A DNA stretch of 5,259 bases, taken from Candidatus Omnitrophota bacterium. Its GTDB lineage: Bacteria; Omnitrophota; Koll11; Zapsychrales; Aceulaceae. The position numbers and the translations under genes were made by a program. Positions 1-5,162 of this stretch are shown here, piece after piece; position 1 is the stretch's first letter; each line of letters begins with the position of its first letter. A model generated the notes under the pieces. That model searched no databases, was not told the DNA's origin, and saw only the letters and a program-made list of their open reading frames with translations. The DNA is taken from NCBI GenBank assembly GCA_029931885.1, contig JAOZRJ010000120.1, positions 1-5,259 of the forward strand. The letters run 5' to 3'.

Positions 1-63
1 TTGATTCATCCTTATGCTTCATGCTTGAAAACATTTTATTTTTTACCATTTTAACCACCAAAA
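1..63 (-). other. AT-rich tail downstream of the fusion gene, no gene or attC seen
   Basis: These 63 bases follow the stop codon of the 419-residue gene. They contain no AAC core triplet on the minus strand and no inverted repeat of attC type, so the end of cassette 3 is not reached within the window. Confidence 0.5.
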
Positions 64-1323
64 TCACCGGCTCGACCGGTGCATTTTTGTTGTTGAATTA
101 GGGTTTTTCCCGAGTTCATTTACATCAATATAGGCATGATAAACATCATGTTTTTCTAAACATTTTGGCAGTCCAAGTACTGCATGAAGCAACCGTGTAG
201 CACCTTCCCATTCAAGCTTCGATGACGGTCCTTCCATTTCAGTAGCATTTATAAAATACAAAAACACAAGAATGCTGGGGATATTGTTAAGTATTCGAAA
301 GTAATACTGATGGGCGAGACGATTTGCGTATTGATAAAAAATGCCGGACCAACCCGCGCTAGCCTTTGGGGCATAAAACCTTCTCGATGCTTCCAGACTT
401 TTTTGTATCAACTCCAATGATTTTGGAGACGCCTTTGATGAAGGAGAAGCAGCTTCAGGGATATGTGCTTTTGCTTCCACCAGCAATGGTCTACCATCGG
501 TGGTAATCCCGGTTGCATCCCAGACCGGTCCCCGCAACGGCCAAAATTTCTTCAAAGGATATGTAATAGAGCCTTTTAAGCCAATCTTTTCTATCACAGA
601 TTGATCCCGATACTCTTTATACTGATCAGTTTCAAGCGGAGATGTCCAGGTAACGGTTTCAGCACCTTTTAATGCCCCGGACCCGATGAGCGCCCTTTGC
701 AACAATTCCGGATGATGGTTCACAACTTTCTGCAACAGTTTCTGGCTTCCAATTCTTCCGGCGTTACCCCTTTGTTTTGTTGGATTACAGGGCATTCTCC
801 TGTTCCTGAAAATTTGTCTTGTCTTTTCTTGGAAACGTTTTTGCTGGCCTGTGGAAGGAAATGGCACAACAATGCCATCATTTATTACTTTGAATTCATT
901 TAATAGCAATCTATTTTCAAGCAGACGACAGATATTTGCTTTAACCAGAAGAAGCGGTATATCATCTGTTCCGCACAACTCATTCAGGTCATCGATCAAC
1001 GCTTCAAAATCATTCAGGATTACTGTATTCCTCGATTTACCCTTTAAATGATTCACAGGTCGATAAGTAGCATCAGCGAGTATGAATCCTTTTTTTTGGA
1101 AAAAAGTTAAACCATCTTTTTTGTCTGAGGGTTCATAACCCATAATTTCCATCATTGCTGAAAAAAGCGGTTCAGAAACCTGTCCGGTTTCATCATAGAA
1201 ATATTTCCCTGATACAGGTGGTGATTCCGCCAAAATAATCAGCTTAATCTTTTCTGGATGGTATTGATTTCTTAGTTGTAAATAATAATTTTTATCCATG
1301 ATATACGAATCTGATCTATTCAT
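64..1323 (-). CDS. Fusion of a uracil-DNA-glycosylase-like domain and a PD-(D/E)XK nuclease-like domain
   Basis: The 419-residue protein has two parts that I take to be separate families. Residues about 10-172 resemble a uracil-DNA-glycosylase-superfamily fold. KLIILAESPPVSGKYFYD (27-44) is in the place of the first active-site loop, FILADATYRPV (80-90) follows, LLLVKANICRLL (124-135) is the core strand, and VPFPSTGQQKRF (153-164) is in the place of the second, H-x-S/P-type loop. Residues about 195-400 look like a PD-(D/E)XK nuclease: GPVWDATG (265-272, D269), then LLVEAKAH (280-287, E283-x-K285), then the conserved-looking FYQYANRLAHQYYF (329-342) and ILVFLYF. The linker at 173-195 is basic and low in hydrophobics. 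Such a protein could excise or recognise an altered base and then cut the DNA, a plausible defence or repair role, but this is inference. M9 (1299) is an alternative start; neither start has a good ribosome binding site. The gene is more GC-rich than the cassettes upstream. Confidence 0.78.
   Translation of the reverse strand: MNRSDSYIMDKNYYLQLRNQYHPEKIKLIILAESPPVSGKYFYDETGQVSEPLFSAMMEIMGYEPSDKKDGLTFFQKKGFILADATYRPVNHLKGKSRNTVILNDFEALIDDLNELCGTDDIPLLLVKANICRLLENRLLLNEFKVINDGIVVPFPSTGQQKRFQEKTRQIFRNRRMPCNPTKQRGNAGRIGSQKLLQKVVNHHPELLQRALIGSGALKGAETVTWTSPLETDQYKEYRDQSVIEKIGLKGSITYPLKKFWPLRGPVWDATGITTDGRPLLVEAKAHIPEAASPSSKASPKSLELIQKSLEASRRFYAPKASAGWSGIFYQYANRLAHQYYFRILNNIPSILVFLYFINATEMEGPSSKLEWEGATRLLHAVLGLPKCLEKHDVYHAYIDVNELGKNPNSTTKMHRSSR
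65..81 (-). terminator. Hairpin over the stop codon of the glycosylase-nuclease gene, possible terminator
   Basis: CACCGG-TCGAG-CCGGTG is a 6-bp GC-rich stem with a 5-nt loop. On the minus strand it can be extended outward by AAAAT pairing with ATTTT if one G is bulged. It includes the last codons and nearly touches the TGA at 64-66. The run of T after it is short (ATTTTGG), so termination in the gene direction would be weak. In the plus direction it is followed by CATTTTTG, so it might also act as a weak bidirectional terminator. Confidence 0.35.
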
Positions 1324-1325
1324 TT

Positions 1326-1337
1326 TATGAATTCATA
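1326..1337. promoter_or_regulatory. Perfect 12-bp palindrome just upstream of the glycosylase-nuclease gene
   Basis: TATGAATTCATA is a perfect palindrome whose edge is 2 nt from the start codon at 1323, in the 80-bp gap between the two genes of cassette 3. It could be a protein-binding site. The same stretch contains a very short minus-strand frame (MNMNS, stop), preceded by AGGG and ending 2 nt before the ATG, which might couple translation. No convincing -35/-10 pair is seen in this gap. In an AT-rich spacer a 12-bp palindrome may be chance. Confidence 0.2.
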
Positions 1338-1403
1338 TTCATGATGTGACCCTAATTTCTTCACTTTTTTTGATCACACCTTACTTTATTGCCTCTGTTT
1401 CGG

Positions 1404-2105
1404 TCACTCTTTTGCGGTGATAAATTCAACAAATCTATACGTAAAATCTGTATATGATAAGGCGTCGTTAAAATAGGTTCCAGAAATATACTTTCCATTT
1501 GTGCCCTTGCGCCACTCATGAATGTTACTGAATAATCCTTGGCTTTCCATTTCATATATCGAAGCATTGATTAGGTACGGGTGGTGCTTATCGCTCAACT
1601 CCTGAGCAATGTTAGCAGAATCTACAAGAGGACTGCCATCAACAGATGGCCCAGGAAACCCACGGCCTTTTACTTTTGATTTAAACATTTGGTGCATATC
1701 AGCTAAGATATGCAGCGAGGCTAATGACAGGTGCCGCAAGATATCAATAAATTTGAGCTTTTCTAAGTTGGAAGTTTCTTTGTCTCGGACACCGTTAACT
1801 AACGCATTTATAAATAGTTCCTGCTTTTCCTCCATCTGTGCATCAAAAGCAAAGTCGAAGACTTTTCTTGCGAATTGTTGACCTTCTTCGGATTTAACCC
1901 AATCATCAGAAAAGAACGAACCAAAATCCTCAATCTTGTCTTTGAGACAGGAAATAGTTTTTGTTAGGTTTCTGTCAAAGGAACTTTTTTTGTAAGCATC
2001 CCAACCTGCAATTGCCTGACCGAGTCCCGGAATTAGAGAAAGAGCTGATTTTGCTGTTCCCGACAAGGCTTCCGATAAGTTCTTTTCTCGGTCGGTCAAT
2101 TTCAT
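1404..2105 (-). CDS. Uncharacterised protein with Gly/Ala-rich hydrophobic N-terminal helix
   Basis: I do not recognise a named family for this 233-residue protein. Residues 12-37 (SALSLIPGLGQAIAGW core) form a Gly/Ala-rich, mostly apolar stretch that could be amphipathic or insert in a membrane. It is shorter and more interrupted than a standard transmembrane helix and is followed by the basic DAYKKSSFDRN. Residues 45-145 are charged and probably helical (QMEEKQELFINALVNGV at 90-106). The C-terminus, from HPYLINASIYEMESQGLFSN (175-194) to TDFTYRFVEFI (219-229), has the helix-helix-hairpin rhythm of a winged-helix-like domain. This layout recalls widespread bacterial hypothetical proteins of similar size, but that is an impression. 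The start is well fixed by GGAGGA. It is the first gene of cassette 3 and is followed 80 bp later by the glycosylase-nuclease gene, with which it is probably cotranscribed. A partner, immunity or membrane-effector role would be speculation. Confidence 0.75.
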   Translation of the reverse strand: MKLTDREKNLSEALSGTAKSALSLIPGLGQAIAGWDAYKKSSFDRNLTKTISCLKDKIEDFGSFFSDDWVKSEEGQQFARKVFDFAFDAQMEEKQELFINALVNGVRDKETSNLEKLKFIDILRHLSLASLHILADMHQMFKSKVKGRGFPGPSVDGSPLVDSANIAQELSDKHHPYLINASIYEMESQGLFSNIHEWRKGTNGKYISGTYFNDALSYTDFTYRFVEFITAKE

Positions 2106-2112
2106 CTACTAA

Positions 2113-2118
2113 TCCTCC
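2113..2118 (-). promoter_or_regulatory. Strong ribosome binding site overlapping the attC core
   Basis: GGAGGA on the minus strand lies 7-8 nt before the ATG at 2105, a near-ideal Shine-Dalgarno spacing. Its first two bases are the last two bases of the R' core GTTATGG, so the cassette begins TTATGGAGGATTAGTAG and then the start codon. This fixes the start of the 233-residue gene and leaves only a 17-nt leader inside the cassette. Unless a promoter is hidden in the attC, transcription must therefore come from upstream. Confidence 0.75.
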
Positions 2119-2244
2119 ATAACGTTTAGCTGAGCTGCCGGGGGCTTTATGCCAACACACTCTGCATGGTTAAAAATTATGTTAAAGCCAAAACTTTTAA
2201 GAGCCGCTCAGTAGCCCCCGATCCGCTCTGGCGACTTGTTCGGC
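2117..2244 (-). other. attC: attC recombination site between the PIN gene and cassette 3
   Basis: This 128-bp site has GCCGAAC as R'' (2238-2244) and GTTATGG as R' (2117-2123) on the minus strand. The 5' arm continues as spacer AAGTC, then GCCAGAGCGGATCGGGGGCT. The complemented 3' arm continues as spacer GTTTA, then GCTGAGCTGCCGGGGGCT. The 5' arm carries extra bases (an A in the L box and more in the central part), the polarity expected for minus-strand genes. The GGGGGCT block forms the strongest paired segment. About 55 nt of AT-rich variable terminal sequence fills the tip. The inner edge of R' (AACGTTTAGCT on the plus strand) is identical to that of the right-hand attC, so these two sites share an end sequence. 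Confidence 0.85.
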
Positions 2245-2263
2245 ATCAATTTATTGGATTTTT

Positions 2264-2827
2264 TTAGGATAAGGTTAAACCAAGCTTCTCATTAACATCT
2301 TTAATGAAACCTTTATATGGTAGGTCATTGGTATAATCTAAATATTCAACAAGTTCTTTAATTTTATCCAAGTCTATATGATTTGAATCTATCATGATTG
2401 ATAAAAGAGGAAGAATACGCATTACCTTGATATTCAATGAATTGGCTAACTCGATCATTTCTCTATCATCAGTTATTATTGGAATATTTAACACATAGCC
2501 GATAGACAATGCACGAACATCGACTTCAAAAGCTCCTAAACCCAAACTAATATTTTGCTCCCAAATAAAGCTTTGAGCTATATCAATATCTTTTTTATTT
2601 TGCTTTGATAAAGTAATTAACTTTGAACGGTTATCTCGAAATTCTTTTTGATTTACCCAGGGAAAGTTGCGTTTTAATCTACGCTGTCTATTAAATTCTT
2701 TTTGAAAGTCTTCAATAACATATAGAGTATAATTTTCTTCGCCAAACGAAACGAAAAGTAATGGATGGATTGTCAGTGCCAATCTTAAATAGGCATTCGT
2801 ATCAAGAAGAAGTTTGGTTTGAGGCAT
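2264..2827 (-). CDS. PIN-domain protein, probable ribonuclease (toxin-like)
   Basis: The 187-residue protein resembles PIN-fold metal-dependent RNases. It opens with the first PIN strand and acid, LLLDTNAYLRL (D9, residues 6-16). A candidate second acid is E44 in QKEF. EVDVRALSIGYVLNIPIITDD (101-121) holds D103 and D120/D121, the third and fourth acids with the usual strand order, followed by helix EMIELANSLNIKV. At about 140 residues the PIN core is normal length; the 45-residue C-terminal tail is extra. No membrane segment is seen. The start lies 3 nt after the stop of the Xre-ImmA gene, with GGAG about 12 nt upstream, so coupling to the upstream gene is likely. The gene is followed 20 nt later by the attC of cassette 2. 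In the paired arrangement the PIN protein is the presumptive toxin or effector and the HTH-peptidase the regulator, but neutralisation cannot be judged from sequence. Assignment to a named PIN subfamily is not attempted. Confidence 0.78.
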   Translation of the reverse strand: MPQTKLLLDTNAYLRLALTIHPLLFVSFGEENYTLYVIEDFQKEFNRQRRLKRNFPWVNQKEFRDNRSKLITLSKQNKKDIDIAQSFIWEQNISLGLGAFEVDVRALSIGYVLNIPIITDDREMIELANSLNIKVMRILPLLSIMIDSNHIDLDKIKELVEYLDYTNDLPYKGFIKDVNEKLGLTLS

Positions 2828-2830
2828 CTA

Positions 2831-3964
2831 TTAAGTCAGCTCCGCATGGATTTCCTTCGCATCCAAAAGGGTTGTTGCAAGAATTGTCTGAATAAAACCA
2901 GCGGACTTTTCTTTTTCAGATAAATATTTTTTTAATATTTTGAAAAAAGGAGTCTTGAAAGTTTTTTCTGATATTTTGATATAATCTGAGGCAGAGAATT
3001 CTTTTCCCTTATTTAAAATCTCACTAATTTTTTCACGTTTATTATTAAATTTAGTAGTTGCAGGATAAAGGCTTTTATCTAATTTCAATTCATCCATTTT
3101 AAAATGAGTGGCATAGCTGTTGACAGATCGATAAACGGTAATGGGGGAGATGGTGTGTTTTTTTGCATATTTTAAAATGATTGATATTTTTTCTCTATTT
3201 GTTTTCTTGCTACGTATTTCATTATAAGTTATTTTAGCGCATTCTTTTGGGAAAAGAAAAGCTTGCGCAAATTCATCTGCAAAATCTTCGCTTATATCTG
3301 TATTTTTATGGAGGGTTGGAGAAATAACATGTCCTATCTCATGAACCATCCAAAATAAAAAATCATGAGTATTACTGTCAAGGTTTAAATAAATCCAAGT
3401 TGTTTTTGATGCTGGGAGGTAGATTCTTAAAGCGTTTTCGTGGTTCATTTTACTACCCCATAAGACAGGAATGATTACAACTTCCAAATCGGCAAATTTT
3501 TTAAAAAGTTGAGCTGGTTTGACCGGATCGCAAGGATTAATTTTTAGATCTTTTCGAATTTGCGAAGATACTTTTTGCAAATAATGATAATCAACTATTG
3601 GCTGCTTTAATGTCGGAGGCTGTATCAGGCTGTCAAACGGATAGAAATCAACTAATAGTTCAAGTAACCGTCCCATATCGCTGGCTCTTTCGAAATGCTG
3701 GCTTTTTGTTTTACGATTCATTTTTTTTCTGAAAGAAACAACTGGGGACAATGGAGTTGGAAGCTCAATAACAAGTTGATTTAAAGAAAGTCCAAGTGTG
3801 ATTCCTATTTTTAATAATTTATCGGGTCTTGGGAATTTATCCCCTTTAAACCAGTTAGTTACTATAGTTCGGGAGACATCAATTGCCTCCGCTAATTTTT
3901 TTTGGTTGAGCCCTTTTGCATCCATGGTATTTCGAACCAAATCGATATTTAATTCTTTATTCAT
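2831..3964 (-). CDS. Xre-family HTH regulator fused to ImmA/IrrE zinc metallopeptidase
   Basis: The 377-residue protein has two clear parts. Residues 6-65 form an Xre/Cro-CI helix-turn-helix (core QKKLAEAIDVSRTIVTNWFKG at 21-41), expected to bind the operator in front of the gene. Residues about 125-285 form an ImmA/IrrE (COG2856) peptidase domain with the zinc site HEIGH at 208-212 and a downstream SEDFADEFAQAFLFP at 225-239, where E226 is the likely third ligand. Members of this family cleave or relieve repressors (ImmA in ICEBs1, IrrE in Deinococcus), and Xre-COG2856 fusions have been proposed as toxin-antitoxin-type components. About 90 residues at the C-terminus are unassigned. The gene opens cassette 2, has its own likely promoter, and ends 3 nt before the PIN gene, so the two are probably cotranscribed and translationally coupled. 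The ATG chosen keeps the whole HTH. Upstream AGG is weak, so translation may be near-leaderless. Confidence 0.88.
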   Translation of the reverse strand: MNKELNIDLVRNTMDAKGLNQKKLAEAIDVSRTIVTNWFKGDKFPRPDKLLKIGITLGLSLNQLVIELPTPLSPVVSFRKKMNRKTKSQHFERASDMGRLLELLVDFYPFDSLIQPPTLKQPIVDYHYLQKVSSQIRKDLKINPCDPVKPAQLFKKFADLEVVIIPVLWGSKMNHENALRIYLPASKTTWIYLNLDSNTHDFLFWMVHEIGHVISPTLHKNTDISEDFADEFAQAFLFPKECAKITYNEIRSKKTNREKISIILKYAKKHTISPITVYRSVNSYATHFKMDELKLDKSLYPATTKFNNKREKISEILNKGKEFSASDYIKISEKTFKTPFFKILKKYLSEKEKSAGFIQTILATTLLDAKEIHAELT

Positions 3965-3970
3965 ATTTAA

Positions 3971-4000
3971 AACCTATACATTGCGTTAACTTTTGTCAAC
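3971..4000 (-). promoter_or_regulatory. Probable promoter with overlapping operator-like repeat for the Xre-ImmA/PIN operon
   Basis: A perfect -35 hexamer TTGACA (3994-3999) is followed after 15 nt by TATAGG (3973-3978), or after 17 nt by the weaker TAGGTT, just before the start codon at 3964. The -35 lies inside GTTGAC-AAAA-GTTAAC (3985-4000), an inverted repeat with one mismatch. It can also be read as two direct AAGTTRAC copies 10 nt apart, one helical turn. A dyad overlapping the -35 in front of an Xre gene is the classic arrangement for negative autoregulation. The short distance to the ATG implies a very short leader. The promoter call is by eye only. Confidence 0.55.
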
Positions 4001-4056
4001 TTTTATTTTAAAAAAATTATATTTAAGCAGGCTGCTTTAGAATTTGCTGCAAGGAT

Positions 4057-4141
4057 GCAGAACGTCCACATTACTGGCAGAGGAAGATTGGCCGTCTTTT
4101 TGGCCAAGCTTTCTCTGTCCATGTGCATGTTTTAGTTATGT
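4057..4141 (-). other. attC: attC recombination site between the PLD-like and Xre-ImmA genes
   Basis: This 85-bp imperfect inverted repeat has AAC/GTT ends. The minus-strand 5' arm reads R'' ACATAAC, spacer TAAAA, CATGCACATGGACAGAG. The complemented 3' arm reads AAC, spacer GTCCA, CATTACTGGCAGAG. The inner stem GGCAGAGGAAGATTGGCC (4076-4093) faces 4101-4120, interrupted by one extra A and two mismatches. The longer arm is again the minus-strand 5' arm, so the site has the same polarity as its neighbours. R' is GTTCTGC, which departs from the GTTRRRY consensus. The stop codon of the PLD-like gene falls inside R''. The site is more divergent than the other two but has the same architecture. Confidence 0.75.
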
Positions 4142-5131
4142 TTTTACCTCTGGAAAAAGAATATTTCTTGCTTCGTATAAAGAAATAAAGGTTGCTTCAT
4201 CTTTTGATGAATGCTTATCAATTTCCCAAAGTTTCTCAACATTCTCTTGTAATTTCAATTTATCTTTAGGACTTAATGTCATTCCTTTAATTGAATCTTG
4301 TAAAAAACAAATCAATATTTCAGAACTTTTACCATCAGGATATTGAATCTTTTCAATATAGTCCTTTTTTGGGGTTGGTACATAATAGTAACTCTCAAAT
4401 TTAAAACCTTTTTTAGGACCAAAATAAAGTGATATAAAATAAGAATCTTCTGGAAGTTCACTCCAATCTTCCCAATATGTTAATCGTTCATTTATATTTA
4501 ATTGCTCTTTAACAATGTTAAATTTTTCCTCAGCTTCATTACTGGGTCCATTAATTCTATAGATTGATATGAAAATTCTTTTATCTTTAAATTGTAGTGG
4601 ATTTTTTTGTAACTGATTTAAAATAGAGGAATCATCATGAGAATTATTTTTTCTAGTATTTCTTTTATCTTTCCAAGCAATTTTTGCTTTTTCAATAAGA
4701 TCATCTGTGATATCAATGGCATTTTCCCATTGACTACAAAACCATGCATCAATTTCTTCTAAAGTTTTTTTATCTTCAAGCTTAATACTTGCTTCAACCC
4801 AACCATTTAGTTCTTCTCCTTCAAATGAAAGTCCATTTGCTGAAAGATTTGATGAACCAACAATAGCACATATATCACTAGCTAAATAAACTTTAGAATG
4901 AAGCCTTTTATTAGTTTTTAATGGAATATTTCTATTTTTTAATTTTTCAATTAAATATGGATTTGTTGCACCACTTTCTAAGTTACATATTATTTTAATA
5001 TTTTTATTGTTATGAGGTAATATTTTTTCTGCTTCAGCCCCTAAAAAAGCTACTGCACATTTTAAATCAGACTTAGTGTTCAGCAACTTAATGACTTCCA
5101 AAGAATTATTTTCTGAAAAAATAAATTTCAT
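4136..5131 (-). CDS. Phospholipase D-like (single HKD motif) protein, probable nuclease
   Basis: The 331-residue protein is probably a phosphodiesterase of the PLD superfamily acting on nucleic acid; the substrate is not shown. The decisive motif is H78-S-K80, followed at 92-95 by GSSN and then LSANGL, the H-x-K...G-S-x-N pattern of the superfamily. There is only one copy. Single-motif members such as Nuc and the BfiI nuclease domain work as dimers, so a homodimer is likely. Residues 1 to about 135 fit a compact PLD domain (strand CAVAFLGAEAEKIL at 25-38, strand IKIICN at 45-50). I do not recognise the remaining 195 residues, which are rich in K, E and aromatics and may bind DNA or a partner. 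No signal peptide or membrane segment is visible. The start has only a weak GGTG at good spacing, and no other Met lies nearby. The stop codon lies within the R'' core of the following attC. The gene is AT-rich. A defence or restriction role is inference from the context. Confidence 0.8.
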   Translation of the reverse strand: MKFIFSENNSLEVIKLLNTKSDLKCAVAFLGAEAEKILPHNNKNIKIICNLESGATNPYLIEKLKNRNIPLKTNKRLHSKVYLASDICAIVGSSNLSANGLSFEGEELNGWVEASIKLEDKKTLEEIDAWFCSQWENAIDITDDLIEKAKIAWKDKRNTRKNNSHDDSSILNQLQKNPLQFKDKRIFISIYRINGPSNEAEEKFNIVKEQLNINERLTYWEDWSELPEDSYFISLYFGPKKGFKFESYYYVPTPKKDYIEKIQYPDGKSSEILICFLQDSIKGMTLSPKDKLKLQENVEKLWEIDKHSSKDEATFISLYEARNILFPEVKT

Positions 5132-5139
5132 ATTATAGC

Positions 5140-5153
5140 ACCAATTTGTTGGT
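5140..5153 (-). promoter_or_regulatory. Small inverted repeat over the leader of the PLD-like gene
   Basis: ACCAA-CAAA-TTGGT (minus strand) is a perfect 5-bp inverted repeat with a 4-nt loop, 8 nt upstream of the start codon. Its right arm covers most of the weak Shine-Dalgarno sequence GGTG, so in RNA it could partly hide the ribosome binding site. As DNA it could be an operator half-site pair. It is short and could be chance. The TATAAT directly against the start codon (5132-5137) is too close to serve as the -10 element for this start. Confidence 0.25.
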
Positions 5154-5162
5154 TATTTTAGA

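Larger units (their letters stand above)
1..2122 (-). mobile_element. Integron gene cassette 3, partial (unknown protein plus glycosylase-nuclease fusion)
   Basis: The cassette starts at the TT of the R' core GTTATGG (2117-2123) and continues beyond the left edge of the window. It contains two genes on the minus strand, separated by 80 bp with no attC-like inverted repeat between them. No AAC core triplet occurs on the minus strand between the last stop codon and position 1, so the closing attC must lie beyond the window if it exists. Either this is a two-gene cassette of more than 2.1 kb, or an intervening or terminal attC has been lost. Confidence 0.6.
2123..4062 (-). mobile_element. Integron gene cassette 2 (Xre-ImmA/IrrE and PIN operon plus attC)
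   Basis: This segment runs from the G/TT point in the R' of the attC at 4057-4141 to the equivalent G in the attC at 2117-2244, about 1940 bp. It holds two tightly spaced genes and its own promoter region, which is typical of toxin-antitoxin-type cassettes that do not depend on the integron promoter. Its first bases (TTCTGC) and its own R'' (GCCGAAC) would give an R'/R'' pair matching at 6 of 7 positions in a circular form. That supports treating the two genes as one mobile unit. No attC-like repeat was seen between them. Confidence 0.78.

Noticed and set aside
697..1051. Two plus-strand frames of 66-68 codons opposite the glycosylase-nuclease gene
   Set aside because: They lie antisense to a coding sequence with recognisable motifs, overlap each other and have no ribosome binding site.
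1361..1567. 68-codon minus-strand frame across the end of the 233-residue gene
   Set aside because: It is a shadow frame of the real gene, with no ribosome binding site or recognisable motif.
1609..1881. 90-codon plus-strand frame opposite the 233-residue gene
   Set aside because: Antisense shadow without a start signal or protein-like features.
1975..2160. 61-codon minus-strand frame starting inside the attC and overlapping the 233-residue gene
   Set aside because: It is out of frame with the well-supported gene, starts within the attC variable tip, lacks a ribosome binding site and has low-complexity, non-protein-like composition.
2106..2263. The 158-bp gap read as a small RNA gene or ordinary terminator
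   Set aside because: The inverted repeat has attC cores, spacers and extrahelical bases, and no T run follows the stem in the gene direction, so an attC explains it better.
4007..4022. Second TATAAT (minus strand, 4016-4021) as the promoter of the Xre-ImmA gene
   Set aside because: No acceptable -35 lies 16-18 nt upstream; it sits in a long A/T tract where such hexamers are expected by chance.
4044..4346. 100-codon plus-strand frame running from the attC into the PLD-like gene on the opposite strand
   Set aside because: It is built from attC stem sequence and the antisense of a conserved gene; the Cys-rich start reflects the hairpin, not a protein.
5132..5137. Perfect TATAAT in front of the PLD-like gene as its promoter
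   Set aside because: It abuts the start codon, so a transcript from it would begin inside the gene, and no -35 hexamer is present at normal spacing.
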